Part shown: piece after piece, positions 12,185-27,300 of the stretch
Layout: each line of letters begins with the position of its first letter
Position numbering within the stretch: the stretch's first letter is position 1
NCBI GenBank assembly: GCA_011316305.1
Contig: SAUG01000134.1
Span: 62,001 to 126,000 of the forward strand
Source of the DNA: Rusavskia elegans
Taxonomy: Eukaryota > Ascomycota > Lecanoromycetes > Teloschistales > Teloschistaceae
Reading direction: 5' to 3'
DNA: 64,000 bases
Notes under the pieces: model-generated
The model's database searches: none
What the model was told of the DNA's origin: nothing
The model's input: the letters and a program-made list of their open reading frames with translations, nothing else
Program-made: the position numbers and the translations under genes

Positions 12185-14600
12185 ATAATATTTAGATATT
12201 AATTCTAATATAGACTATTTAGCTATAAACTATTATAGATAGCTATTTACTACTTTAAATATATCTTTTGCCCGATTTTAATAGATTAAAGCTAATTTTA
12301 TTAGTAGCTACTTATTTAGATTTAGGTCTAAAAATTTATATTTTCTATTACTATAATTTTTTTAAATAACTATCCCGGGTTCCGAAACTAGTAGCGGATA
12401 TAGTTTATTTTTAATACAATATTTATATTAATTAGCTTTATATTCGGTACCTTTATCTACTTATATCTAGCTATTACGAAATCGAATTCTAAAACTAGAA
12501 TCTATTACGGCTTTATATATATAACTATTGAAATTTTCTAATATAGGTTAGCCTATATCTATAGCCGATATGAAAAGTAGATTTATATATAGAAAAAATA
12601 TCGGTCCGTTTTTTTCTAATAGATATAATTTATATAGAAACCTTTTATAACTCTATCTATAATAGTATAATTCCGGAATATTCTACTAGAACCTTTATAG
12701 AATATATATAGATAGACCGCTATATTTCTAAAAATATATATTAAAATAGTTTCCGAATTTTTTTATTTTTTTCATTTTCTATATAAATTCTTTATCGGTT
12801 GTTTTTATTAAACGGGGTTACTGTCTCGGTCTATTAAAATCTAGTTATTAAATTAGATCTAATTACTATTCCGAGTATTTAAATATATTATTAGAATATA
12901 TTTAGCTTCTAATTTTAGACGGTTTTAGAAAAGTTTATATTCGATTTCGGCTTTATTATTAGAATTCGATCTTTTTTCTATTTTAGAACGACGGCGTTTT
13001 TTCCGTATTAGATCTATTTCTAATTCTACTTTTTTAAAATCTATTACTATAAAGCTATTATAGTAAATTATATCATTTTTTAAAAATAGATTATAGAATA
13101 TTAATTCGGAAATAATAGCTTTCTATAAAATTAGAATATAGCTCGCTTCGGGTATAAAAATTAATTTCGAAAAAATAATTCCGAATAATTCGATAGTATC
13201 TATTATAGACCTTTTAAAATATTTATAAAGTAGATTTACGACTTTATAATTATTTATAATTAGAGTCTTAATATTTTCTAATATAGATACTAGTACCGAT
13301 TTAAGTTCTATATTCTTTTAAATAATTAAATTAACTAAAGATTCGACTTTTAAAACTACTATATTTATCTTTTTTAATTTCTTTATTAATTTTCTTTCTA
13401 GATTCGGTAAATTCTTTTCTATAATTTAGAAAAAAATCGGGATTATCCGCCAGAAAAGGAGGTAATCTATAAATATAAATCTGCTCTAATCGGTATTAGT
13501 TCCGGTATTCTATATTGATAGTTCTTTTATATTATCTAGATTAAGTCCGTCTAAGACTATTAATATAGTATCGAGCTTTATAGTAAAAGTAGATTCGGAA
13601 GGTTTATCGGATTCTATTAATATAGAAGTTTATTTTTTTATTTTAACTTTTTTTAAAATATCTATTTATTCTAGAATATTATTATACCGAATGGATTAAA
13701 ATCTAAATTTAGGCTATATATTAACTAATACTATAATAATCTCCGATTTTATAATTAAATAGTAGATACGGGTCCGATACTAATAATTTAATAGATTTAT
13801 AGCTTTTTTATACTATTTCTATAATAATAATTCCTAAAACTACAAAATTTTTTTTTTTTAATTTTTAATTTAAAAATAAAAATTAATAAAAATCTTAGAC
13901 TAAAGATTTTTAGAAGGACGTTTATATCGTATTTTCTACTATTACTAAGGCCCTAGGGATTAGAGAGATACGCGCTAGATCTAAAAGGATAAAAAAATAA
14001 AAAAGATAGAAAAAGCATTTTAAAATATATTATAGATTAGACGAAATCTTTTTAATACTAAAAATAGCTTTAAAATCGTTTTTTTAACGGTTTTTAAAAT
14101 AGAGTTTTAACGAGTCCGGAAGCTATATAGGGCCGATAATAGACTATAAAGCAAAATACGAACGAGTAGAATATATCGGTCCGATCTAGCGACGGGCTCG
14201 TATTTATATATCGTAATATAATCTATATTCTGTTTTTTATAGAATTTATATTTAGTATTAGACTATTTCTTACCGTATTTATCGTTTATAACTAGTTTAG
14301 ATTTTATAGATAGTAGTTTTATTTCAGATAAAATAGACAGTATATTAAAGAATATAGTAGAATAATATAATTAGTAGCTATAGAATTATTAAAGGATTAA
14401 ATATATTATAGTAGTAGAATATACTAAAAGTTTATAAAAATATATAAATTCGTTTAAAATTCTAACTTTCTAACTATAGTATAGCCGACGATTATTTAAA
14501 TAATTTTACCTTACTTTTAATTTTCTATTCTTTAATAATCAACTACTTTAATTAGATACTAATATACTATATACCGTACTTTATTATATTTTATTCTATC
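12185..14600. other. AT-rich repeat DNA, unassigned
   Basis: RIP-mutated DNA without open frames. Coding texture is visible in places but no family could be recognised. Confidence 0.45.
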
Positions 14601-14601
14601 A

Positions 14602-17600
14602 CTTTAGGTAGCGCCTCTGTTTTAACCATGGCCTGTCAACAGTATGCTGATATTATATTTATCGTAATATTATATTAATAAGGCTCTGACAGGCCGTATT
14701 AAACGAATATACCGCCTACGTTATATTCTATAAAATCTAATATATAAAAATATAGAACATTTTTAAAGATATATAGTTAAGTACTACTACTAGATAATAT
14801 TTATAGAAACTATATAGTAGAAAATATTATATTCTGCTAGGATATTATATAATTTCTAAATCGCTATCTAGTTGCTATTTTTAATATATTTAGCCTAATA
14901 TACTATTAACAGGCTATAAACTATATACTATAACCTTGGTATATAGAAAATATCTACCTAAAGTCTATTATCTTTTCCGTTTCCTTTCTAAAATATCTAA
15001 AATAGGTAATATTTAGATTTTTAAACGGTCGATATTATAGTATTTTATCTGGCTATATACGTAAACGTCTAGATAGTAAATAATTAAGGTATTATATTAT
15101 TAAGGTAGTCACCTCCTAGCTATCTATATATAGCCTATCTATAGTAAGTAGTAAAATATATTATATAGATAAATAAAGCCTATTATATAGATATAGAAAT
15201 GGCCTATTAAATCTATATACTAACCTTATTACGTAAGCTATATCCTATAATCTCCTAGAGCTCCGATAAAGATACTAATAAAAGGAGAAAAATCTATATT
15301 TATTTCTTAGCTTCCGATAGCGACGCCCCTGGTTTCTATTTTTATAAATAGTATCTTTAGTATCTTTATAATTTAGCTCTTTAATATAATTATTTATACG
15401 AGTCTAATTACTACTTTAAAATCCCTTTTACTATCTATAATTATCTATAGAATTAGTATTTTAGAGCTCTTTCAGAAGGTTGCCGATCTACGCCTAGTTA
15501 TTATTATTATTAGGAAGAGTATATTCGGCAGTAGTCTTTTTAATATACTTCGGCTTCTATATAATTTAAACGAGGTCTAAACTTATAATTTTAAAACGTT
15601 CGGACTAAGCTATAATATTAAATTAAACTAGGATATTATCCCGGCTATATTTATAGTAGACGATAGTATTAGAATCCGCCTACTAATCTAGTATTAATTC
15701 AATCCTCGCTATAAAATTAACGTAGATATCTAAGATACGATTATTCGGGTTAGTTTAAAAATATCCCGAAAATATTAAAATAAATAAAGGAAAAAAGTAG
15801 TAGAATATACTCTAGAATATATAAAAGGCTTTAATAGATAATATAGCAGTTTTAATAATATTAATAGTAGACGGAGTAAAATTAAAGATATATACGAAAA
15901 AGGATAAAGAATAATATTTTATAAATTATAGACCTAGCTATTTATAATTCGTAATTTAGATAATAGTATTTATATTATCTTTAGCGATATATTACCGAAC
16001 TTTCTCCTAAAATCTATTAGTACTAGACTTATTATATATAAATTAGATATATCTATAACTATATTATCTATTAAAGTACGCTTCTAATTAGAAATATTCT
16101 AGTAGATTTTTATCTTACTTTTATTCTATTTCTAGTTAGTACTTTTAATTATAGAATTCTATACGCCGGTAATTAATTAGTATATAGGATTAAGGTTTAA
16201 ATATTAAAAGAAATAAATATAATAATTATTCTATAACTCTATTAATTTCGCCTTTATATTATCGGTAAAATATAAATATTATATTATATCGGCTATATTA
16301 TTTAGTTCTATAACTATTTACTTCTTTTTTTTCTTATTAGACTTCTTAGATATAGTCGGCGATCTTTATTAATTATTATTTTCTAATTTAGCGTCTAGAC
16401 TGCCGAATATAGAAGTAGACTATAATATATATTAGTAGAGATATACTATTATTAGATTAGGAGATAAAAAATATTATATAGCTCGATAGGGGCTAAAAAA
16501 GCTACCGGTAGGAATAGATATTCTATAGATTTAAACGGCAGGGAGACTTTAATAAATACCCGAAATATTAGGAAAAACCTTAGTAATAGGCTTAATCTAA
16601 AGTATTTTTTTAAGGTTTAGAACTTTATTAGATATCTTCGAAATAATAATATATTTAGATAAAGGCCTAGAATTTCTTTTCGGTAGATTTAGAAAATTAT
16701 ATTCCTAGTTATTAGATAGCTTTTTAGTACTACTAATATCGATATAATCTGTAATTTTAATCTATATAGTATCGAGTTAGTAACTAGACTACTATCCTAG
16801 ATAGAGTTAGAATTAAAATAAAGATAGTTTTATTTTTTTAGATATCGAGATCTATAGTTAACTTTCGGTTATTCTTTTTTTCTTTTTCTACGAAGGGATA
16901 AGATACTATATCTAGAAGTTATTATCGTCTTTATTATTCTTTCGGGAATACTAATAGGGTATATTAGTAGATCGAGCTATAATAATAAAGTAAGAGAAAA
17001 TAGCTTCGAAAAAATAGGCCGAATAGTAGTAATCTCGATTTTAAATACTAATAATAAGGATAGGAAGCTAGAGATATAGATAATAATACCGAAAAACTTA
17101 ATTAACGAATATATATTTTAAAGGAAAAGTAGCTATAATAAATATAGGCTATTAATAGTAGACTTTAAATAATTTTAGGAGCTTTATAATATAAAGAAAA
17201 GAGCGGTAATATATAGGTTAAAATACTAGAAAATTAGATAGAAAACTTTATTTTACTAAAGCCGACTCTATAAATATATTCTAGATATTATAAGAAATCC
17301 TTTATATATTCTAGAAGACTACTAATTTAATACGTATTACCATTTTTTATTATAATAATTAGAAATTATCTATATAGCTTTAAATTTTAAAATTCTATTC
17401 TTTTACTAATAATTTTTATAGTACCTATTATTACTTATCGGTATATTATAGTATTTAGAACCTTTATAGGATTTTCGACCTACGTATAAATAGTCCCCTT
17501 TATCTAATAGTTACCTAAAGGTTACTAAAACTTTTCGAGTTAATTATATACGGCGCTAGTAAGGTTATATAGTACTAGTAAGGTTAGTAGCGATACGGCT

Positions 17601-20600
17601 ATATAGCGGTTAGATTTAGAATTTTTATATCTATTTTACCTAACTTTTATTATTTTAGCGCCTCCTTCTACGAATTCTAATATCTCCTTTTAATATTTCC
17701 CTCGATATTCTACTATCCTAGCTTCCCTTTTTAAAACCTTAATAAATACTAGATACTATCTACCCTTTTAGAAAAATCTAAATAAGTATACTAATAATTA
17801 TTATAGCCCTTTAAAAGATTATCTTTTTTTATTAATAGATAGAATCTATTTTAGCTTTTCTCCTCCCTTTAGCTATAATCTATAATATCCTGCTATCGAT
17901 ACGCTAACGCTACCTATAACTATATAATTTATTATTATCCGGTTTAACCTTCTAGTTCCGTAATTTAGAATAGTCTATATAGAAGCGAAAGCGGTTTATA
18001 AAATAGTTATCGTAAATATAGTATATACCGTTACTATAAAAAAGATTTTTATAGTAGCTAAATCGATAGGATAAAAAAGATAAAGAGGATAAAAATAACC
18101 TATTATTAGCTATAGATAAGGAGAATATTCGTCTATATACTAATATCGCGACTAAATTATTTATAAATCTCTCCTATTTTATATTAAGATTATACTGATT
18201 CTATATATAGAGCGCTATATCTATAAATAATAAACTCTTTAAAACTATTAAAAAAGTACTAGCCGATAACTATTTTATCGATACTTTAAATAACTATAGT
18301 AATAATAAAGATTATCTAGGATTTATAGAAGTAGAGGAATTTCTAGTAGAGTTTAAAGATATATTTTTACTAGAATATATACTACCGTAGCAAGATAATT
18401 TTTATAAAGAATATAAAGCTGATAATAACGATAATAATAATAATAATACCGAAGATATTACTCTATTTAAAGTAATAGAGGCCGAGTAGGAATTACCTCC
18501 TATATATAGAAGTTCTACTACTATAGTTCTAAATAATTCCGAAAAAATTCCCTATACTCGGTTAAAAATACTATTATTATAATCTAAAATAGCTTTCGCG
18601 ATATAATATTAGATTACCGGGATTATAAACTATTAGTATATTTATTTAATAGAAGTTTATAGTCTATTAGACGATTTTAATAAGATTCGCAGCCTTCTTC
18701 GATCGGTTATAATATTTAAAAAGTATTTTAAAAGGTAGTTTTTACTCCTATTATTATAGCGGTATATCTTTAAATTTAGGCTAGAAAAACTGCCTACTAT
18801 AATACCTACCGAAAAATAATAGAAAAAAAAGGTAAAGAAATTATTTATAGGCTTTTAAACGTTTATATATTTCTTTAATCTAGTTAAATTTTTCCGAGTT
18901 ATACTTTTATTTTAGTAATTTAGAAATAAAATATATATTAGTATAGAATATTTTATTAATATTCTATCCGAGTTCTATTATTCTATAACTTGGTTTACGT
19001 CTATTTATTTATATTCTAGGGAGTTCGCTAGATATCCTAATAGCGTTCTAATTTTCCTATCGGATATAGTCTCTTTATAATATTTAGATAGGTTTTATTT
19101 ATACTAGCAAGCGTCTCGACTATACTTTAGCTATATTTTTATAGTTAGGAAAAATTTCGCCGAAAGTACTACTAATTTAATTTTCCTTTATATTTAAAAG
19201 TTTTATAATAGCGCTTCTTTTATAATTAGTCGAAAGTTTAACTCTATATATCTAGAATATTAATCTAAGGAATTATTTCTAGCCGAAAAAGATTTCTACT
19301 ATATATCGCCTAGGTATATTATAGATAGAATTCGAGATATTTATTTCGATTATTACTTTAAAAGGCCTACTATAAAGTAATTAGTTAAATATAACGTTTA
19401 ATTAGTCGTTTATAATACTATTATTCTATTAATAATTTAATTAAATCCTCTATAGCTATTATTACTAACCCGAAGAGAATTAGAATTAGTAATATATAGG
19501 CGCCTATAACTAGAGCTTTTCTCGTTTTAAAAAAGTTTATTTATAACTTTATTAATTTTTATTAATTTATTCGGGGTATACCGTAATATATATAGGTTTT
19601 TAATAGGAGTTAATATTACTATTATAGCTTTAGATTAGTAAAAAAAAAAGAGGAAAGCTAATATATTTCTATTTAGTATATATTTCTTTATCTTTTTATT
19701 ATTTAATCGATTTAAATATATACTAACGATTATTCAGCTATAGGACCGTATACTAGTAACTTTATAGACGTTATTTAAATACTACAGCCTGGTTTTAGTT
19801 ATTTCGATAAAGAAATTATTCTGCCGATTAATAGTTGAAATATTCTAGTCTATATATATATAATAGTATTTATAAATATTTAGTATCTAGTAATTAAATA
19901 TAGTCGTTAATTATCTATTCGCTAATTATTCTATAGCCGATATATTATAGTAATATAATAACTCTACTATAATATTACTACTAGCGAATAGAGATTATCT
20001 TAAATATTTTATTACTAAAAATAAAAAAGCCGATTTAACTTTCGATATATATTTTAATAGGCGGACTTATTATAGAGTTTTAAAAGAATATAAAAAAGGC
20101 GATAAATTAATATAGGCTAGTAAAATTAAAGGTAATATTTACTTTAAAAGCTTTAGAATAAAAGCCGAATAGATTCCTTTAATTTATATTACTCTATTAC
20201 TCGATCTAATATATAGTCGTCTATTTAATACTATATATTCCGAATATACTAGTATTTCGAAATAATTTTAGAAAATTAATATCTATTATTCGTCTATCTA
20301 AAATAATTTAAAATATTAATTACTATTTAGTTACTTTTCGAAGCTATTTTTATTCTTTAAATCTAATATAAGTACTGCTATAAACTACGCCGTTTTCCCT
20401 TTCTACTATTATAGGCTAAACTATAATCGCCTTTTTATTACTTCTAGAATTATAGAATATAGAAATATACCCGTCTATCTATTATTAATTCCTTTTTTTT
20501 CTATATTTAACTAAAACTCGAATATATTAAGTCTTATTATATCGAAGCCTTAAAAGTTACTATAGTTAAATATTTTAGTTTTAACGCTGTCGATTATATT

Positions 20601-23600
20601 ATCTACTATTATAGTAATATTACTAGAAGTAATACTATTATTCTAGCTCTAGGAATTCGCCCTATAGACTGCTTTAACTTTAATTAATATTTTAAAGAAA
20701 ATAGGAAATTATTTTAGAGATTCTTCGAATATACTATTCTAGCTTTTATTTTAATATTTTACCGCGGAGTAATTCCTATATTTTATTAACTAACGATATC
20801 TATATTCCTATTTTATTAAAACTCTATTAATTTTCGCGACGAGCTAAACTAGGCCGACTATAATAAAAAAACTCTTTTATAAATCGACTAATTTAGTAAA
20901 ACTTTTATTATAGATAGCGATACCTCGAAAAAAGCTAAAATATTTCTTAATATCTAAAGTTACTCTAATATATATATCGCTTTCTATTATATAGATATTA
21001 CTACTAAATACGCTATTCTAAATAATATTATAATATTTATAGATAAAAATAAATATCGGTATATTTTCTAGTATTTATATACTTTCTTATTATTTATTAA
21101 ATATTACTATTTTAATATTTATCCAGTTTTTATAAGAGTATAGTTACTTCTAAACTATCGGCTAATTCTAATAGTAGCTATAAATTAGAAATCTTAAAAA
21201 CTAATAAATATAATATTATTAAACCCCTATTTTAAAAAGAAAGCGTGTAGTAATATTTTAGATTTATTTTTATAAGTTTCTATAAAATAGAGCCGATATT
21301 AATATAAAGTATTATAGCTATCTACTAACGCTATCTATTATTTCTAAATATATTACTATCTATTTCAGAATAGAGAAAAGTAGATATAGAAATTAAAGAA
21401 ATAAGAATAAAAATAGTCGAAAATAAAAAATATTAAAAGCTACTAGCTATCGGAATATTAAAAGCAGGCTATATAAAACGGAACTATAGATAGCCGGTTA
21501 TATTAAATACTATTATAATAGATATCGATTTTTTTTTCTTTTTATAAAAGATATATAATTAGGAATATAACGAGTTATATATTATTCTATCTAATACGCG
21601 TATATAATAGTCTTCGAAATTTAGTTTTATAGATCTATAAATTATTTTATTTATTAGATATTTTCTCTATTAGAATTTCCTATTCTATAGTCGAGGTTTA
21701 GAAATCGCTATTAGAATTAAAGTATATAGGTAAAAGTATATACTAATATTTATTTAGTAAGTCCTAATATTATATTATATTTAAAGTTAGAGATTTTATT
21801 ATCGTCTATAAATAAATTAGACGTATCGATAGGATTTTCTTATATAATTATTTAAATATTTATCGGATATTATTTATTCGGATAATAATAATTAAAGGTT
21901 TTAGTAAAGAATACTAGGATCCCGTCCTATAAATCCTATATATAAAGCTATCTTAAATAGTTAATAATATAGAACTATCGGATATAGGTTCGAAAAAGAA
22001 CTATATTATTCCTATACGCTAGCGGAAAAGAAATAGAAAGAATATTTTAGAATATAGCGGTAATATTTTTTTTCTATATTATAATTTCGATATTTAATTT
22101 ATATAGATATCCTATCTAATAGTTAGTATTTTATATATTTTCTAGGCTCTATATTTTCTTTCTATCGGCGAAATAATAAATTAAAAAGATATATTATAGA
22201 GTAATCGGGTTTCGTTATTATAAAAATTATTATTATTTTAAAGATATCTATTTATATTTTCTAAATATTTAATATATCTAATATTACTAAACATTTTATC
22301 CTATAGACTTTTAATCTATAGATTTTTTTAAAACTATAGAAAATTTTTATTATAGGAAATAGAAATATATATATATTGTATCTTCTATATTTTTACTATA
22401 TTCGTTTTTCTACTAGCCGACGAATACCTTTAAATATTTATCTACGTCTATCTAGTACTGTTTAATACCTTGTAAATATAATCTATATATATAATATTTA
22501 TATAAAATACGTATTTTAATAAGCTATAAATAAAGCTTTTCTATATATTTTTTTCTAGTAATTTTTAAACTTATTTTTTCTATCGGCTATAATTCTAGAT
22601 ATATCGATAGAGAATCTAATAGAGCCTTTTAAAAAGGTAATTTAAATATATTAATACTACTAGCTAATAACCGTAATATAAATTATATAGGGTTGGCGAT
22701 ATATAAAATATAGATAATAGCGACGATAAAATATCTTAGCGACGATAATAAAATATAGGAGATAAATAACCTTTCTATATATCTATTATAATTATTCGAA
22801 TATCGTATAACTAACCTAGAAAGCAGGATTTCCTTTTAAAATACTATTTTTATAGCTTTAATCTTGCCGAAACCTTAATACTATAGATATATATTATAAA
22901 TACCGAAAATTATATATTAATACTCTTTTATTAATATTTTCTATAGGACGCGTCGCCCGATTACGAATTAATATAATATATTATATCTTTTCTAGCGTAT
23001 TAGAATAGAACTAGCTACCCGGGTTTACTATCTAGTTACTATATAGCTAGGCCTTCCCGCAGGCTATCGTTAGATACCCGGCGGCTATTAAATATATATA
23101 GCTATATAAAACGTTTAGATTTAGTAGAAAAATAGTAAGGTATTATAGCTTTTCTATAGCTATCTAGTTATTTTCCTTTATTTTCTTTTTCCTTTTTCCT
23201 TCCGCCCTGTTCCTCTTACTTTTTCTTCTCTTTTTTTTTTTCCTCCTTTTCCTCTCTCTTCTTTTTTTTCTTTTTCTTTATCTTCTTTTTTAATATCTAT
23301 TATTCTCTTCGGATTATTCTAAAATATTATAGAGTAATATAATAATCGGATATAAAAATAGATTTTTTTAAAAAGTAATCTATTTCTTTTTTAGATATTT
23401 TTTTTTTAAACTATTTTCTATATATTATATTATTATTATAACTACTATTATCTATTATAGATTTAAAAATATCTTTAGGCTTTAGTTTTTAGATATACTA
23501 ACGTATATATAGGATCCGTAGGTAACGATAATAATAATAATAAATACGGCAGAATAGCAGAATATATATCGAGTACTAAAATAATATAATATAGCTAATA

Positions 23601-24712
23601 TATTTATAGCGATCAATATATCTAGAAAAATAAAAAAGTAGGATATATTATTTAAATATATTACCTTTTCTTCCGAGTTTTAAATATAACGGTACTAATA
23701 ATATTTTATAGATAAATACCTAATATTATCGCGAGTAAACGGTATTTTAAAAATTTATATAAGAAATAGTATATACCGATTTCTATTTCTAATTCTAATT
23801 ATTATTTTATATTTCTAGAAAAATTAATATTTAATCGCTTTTCTATATAAAATTCTATATACGAGGAAAATAGTAGATTTAGTAGATATTATAGTAAAGG
23901 TAAATAGTATTAGATATATCTTTACCGGAATAGCGCTAATTCCGGAATTTCTCTATTACTAATAAAGTTATTATTTGATAATATATATAAATATTGCGAT
24001 ACTATATAAAAGTATTAGCTATAAGATTTATAGTTCGTTCCCCTGTTCTAAAAGCTTTATTAAACTGATACGTCGATAAACGGAAGATATCTATTAAATA
24101 AATATAAAGAATTTAATTTAATTAATCGTATATAAAAAGAGATGATAGATAGAGATTTACGATACTGATTATAATAGTATTTAATATTATTAAAAGGTAA
24201 TAAGATTTCCGGATATAGACGATATATTTTATAGAATAGTATAAAATTTATAACTAGTAAAAGATTCGAGATAGACGGAAGGTATTTAGGTAAATATATA
24301 GAAGGTATTATATTATAATTCAGAATAATATAAATACTATCTTTTAACTTTATTATAATATCTGAATAGCGTACTGTAGATATTATCGAAGGCGAGTAAA
24401 CTTTAAATTAATTTTAAATACTTTAAAATATAATATTATTCTATAATAGTATATTTTCAAAACTCTATCTATAGATATAATATAGATAAAATATTAGAAT
24501 ACTGTCGCGCTTAATATATATTTATAGTAGTATTCTATAGCGATAAAATATAATATATAATATAATATATATTAATAGATATTATAGCGTATATAATATC
24601 CGTATTACCTATACTCGACATTTTTTACTACGTTATATTATCAAAAATATTATACGGAGAGGCTGCTGACAGGCTGTCTAGAGATATAAAGGGCCATCTA
24701 AAATATTAATTT
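14602..24712. mobile_element. Candidate 10-kb TIR DNA transposon, RIPed
   Basis: The left end (14,602-14,650, starting CTTTAGGTAGCGCC and running into ATGGCCTGT) resembles the terminal repeat of the 796-bp element. The right end, inverted, runs AGATGGCC near 24,705 and then reproduces the subterminal stretch AAAAATGTCGAGTAT...AATACG at about 24,610-24,645, as at about 5,060-5,085. The outermost 25 bp or so of the right repeat are missing or diverged. Between the ends, long stretches have RIPed coding texture, for example 18,235-19,440 and 20,838-21,065, where a frame reads through apart from RIP-type stops. I do not recognise the protein. An alternative is two unrelated end fragments of the family lying 10 kb apart. 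Confidence 0.55.
18235..19440 (+). pseudogene. RIP-killed coding-like stretch, family unknown
   Basis: With stops allowed, one plus-strand frame gives a protein-like sequence with acidic and hydrophobic alternation (for example EVEEFLVEFKDIFL around 18,330-18,375). Its stops are mostly TAG or TAA, where CAG, CAA or TGG are expected before RIP. A second stretch in another frame at 20,838-21,065 has the same character (for example NIYIAFYYIDITTKYAILNN). They may be parts of a transposase-bearing ORF of the surrounding 10-kb element. I cannot assign a domain. Confidence 0.4.
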
Positions 24713-27300
24713 TTCTTTTCTTTTATTTATTATAGCGTAATATATAGTACGTATAAATCTAAATAGAAATAATATATTAAAATAATATAATTAATCGTAT
24801 AATAACGCTGAAACTATTCTAGATAAGAAATTAATTTCGTTCTATAAAAGTATAGCGAAAACTCGAAAAAATAGAATCGGAAAAGATAAAAGAAAAAATA
24901 AAAGAAAATCTTATAATATTATAGTACCGGTAATATTCTAAAATAATATATTCTAAATCGTTTAGTTAATAATCTATTGAAAAATAAATAAATAGAAATC
25001 TAAAACCGTTATTTTTTAAAAAATCTATAGATACTAGAAAGGCTTCGAACCTTTTATTTCTAAAATACCTTTTACTAGACTATATTACGGAATCTTTACC
25101 GACGTCGCTATCGTAAATATAAATAGAAAGATCGATATAATATAAAATATAAGGTTAATAGTTCTATAGAATACGATAGAAAAATATATAATTACTTTTC
25201 TAATAAGTAAATATATTACTTTACTATATTATTATATTTATCCGACTATATATATTTATTATAGATATTTAACTAGCCGTAATCGATATTAAACGTATTA
25301 CTATTTAGTAGATAAACGTTTAGTTTATTGAAAGATTAATATAAAATCTAGAAATATAGCCGGAAATATAATAATAGCTAGTTAATAATAAATTCAAAAA
25401 AATTAAAAGTTCTGGAAAAAAGATATATATTTATAGAATTATTTAGAAAAAAAATAATACTATTATATAGTACCGATATTAAAGCTGATATTAATAGGTA
25501 ATTATTATATAAACTAGTATTAAATAGAATATATTACCGTTTTATATTATCTATAATTATTTTTATATTTAATTATCGAATATAATTACGAGTTTTATCG
25601 GATCGGATTTTTAAATCGGATTTTTAGATTAAAATCTATAATTTAATCTAAAAATCGGATTAGAATCTATAATCCGACCCGACCGTTTAACGGGTCGAAC
25701 TCGAATCGGATTACTAAAATCGGGTCGGACATCTAACGATTCGACGGAAATTTGATCCGAACCGGCCAGTTTACCGCGTATTAAAATATAAATATATATA
25801 TATAGTTTATAAATAATATTAAATAAAAGTTCTCATAAATATAATCGAATTTGAATCTAATATAATTATTCGGAACGATACGGTTCCGACGCGCTAGTAA
25901 TAATATAATAATATTTTATTTAATAGAAATTCTAATTTTCTCTACTTTATATATTGGAATATTTTTTTTTATTTATACGATTTTTTATTTATATATATAT
26001 ATAGATATGTTTTTTCTACTATATATTAGATATCTTTGTTATATAACTAGTAGTAAAAGTAATATAAATTGTTTAAATCCTATTTTCGAATATTTAAAAG
26101 ATTACTTTATTAATACCTACGCTAAATATCGGGAAAATAAAAAAGATATCTTTAAATATAAAATAGTATAGCTTTTTCTATTATATTAGTTTAAAATTAA
26201 CTATAATAGATTTTTTATATCTTCGATTCGGCTATTAGATAATTAATTAACGCGTATCGATTTATAGTATAAAATAGTAAGAAACTTTTTCTAGACAACT
26301 ATAAAATTGTAATAAAATTTATTTTAAATATTACTAATATTTTAAATTATATTTCTTTTTTTAATATAATATTTTATAATTTTATATATAAATTCGATTT
26401 TTTAAAATATTTTATAGAAACTTTAATTTCAATATTTTAGTATCTGGAAATCTATAAATATATTAATAAAAATCTAACCCGAAAAAACGCTATTATATAA
26501 ACTAAATAGGCTTTTCTAGAAACGGAATTCCGAAAATTTAAATTCTAACAGCTTACTACTATACTTTTTTCTTCTAGTTTACTATTTTATAATTTCGGAT
26601 CTTTACGTGGTTTTATTTCGCTATTACTATTTCTATTTATCTTTCGCTTTTATCGCGAAAGCTCCGCCCCGCTAGTAATATCTAGATCTTTTTTTTTAAA
26701 AGAGATATTACTAGTATCCTAGCGGTGGCTCCGACGTCTATAGCTATATTATACTCGACGGCAGTAAATCTAGATTTCTTTAATATAATCTACGATTTTC
26801 TAAACGAGATAGCTAGTTATTAATATACTATTATAAAATCGGGTAATACTTTTTAAATTATAGTACTTTCGACTATAGAACGATATAAATACTATATATT
26901 CCTTCTTTATACTATCTATAATACTATAAATAAAATTCTTTCAATTCGAACTTCTATAATTAGATATTTTATATTAATAATCGTATAAAATACGCTACTA
27001 ATCGAAATTTTATTATAGAAATCTATATTTCTATTATCTATCGGCCGATCTCTATTTAAAATAGTATTAACCTCTATAATATAGAACTTTTCACTATTCA
27101 GCGGAGTATTTAACGATAATAAAAAACTATATCGAGTTACCCCTCTATATATAATAACGGAAAAGATAAAAATATTATTTTCTATAGCTTTTTTTTAGTT
27201 TCTATTAATTAACCTTTTCGCGTATAGTAAAGGAAGAGCTAGAGATTTTATTCTCTATAATTTCTTTTTAATTTCTATTAATTCTTTTATATATAGCTTT
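24713..27300. other. AT-rich repeat DNA, mostly unassigned
   Basis: RIP-mutated DNA containing one partial GACTGGCC-family element (25,585-25,771). The part above about 26,600 probably belongs to the 3' end (integrase C-terminus and LTR) of the gypsy remnant. No gene is visible. Confidence 0.45.
25585..25771 (-). mobile_element. GACTGGCC-family element, partial copy
   Basis: It ends with GGCCAGTT preceded by the inverted form of the family's left arm (CGACGGAAATT..GATCCGAAC). The body is shortened and no opposite terminus is clear. It was identified by the shared terminal motif and the repeated CCGACCCG-type blocks. Confidence 0.6.
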
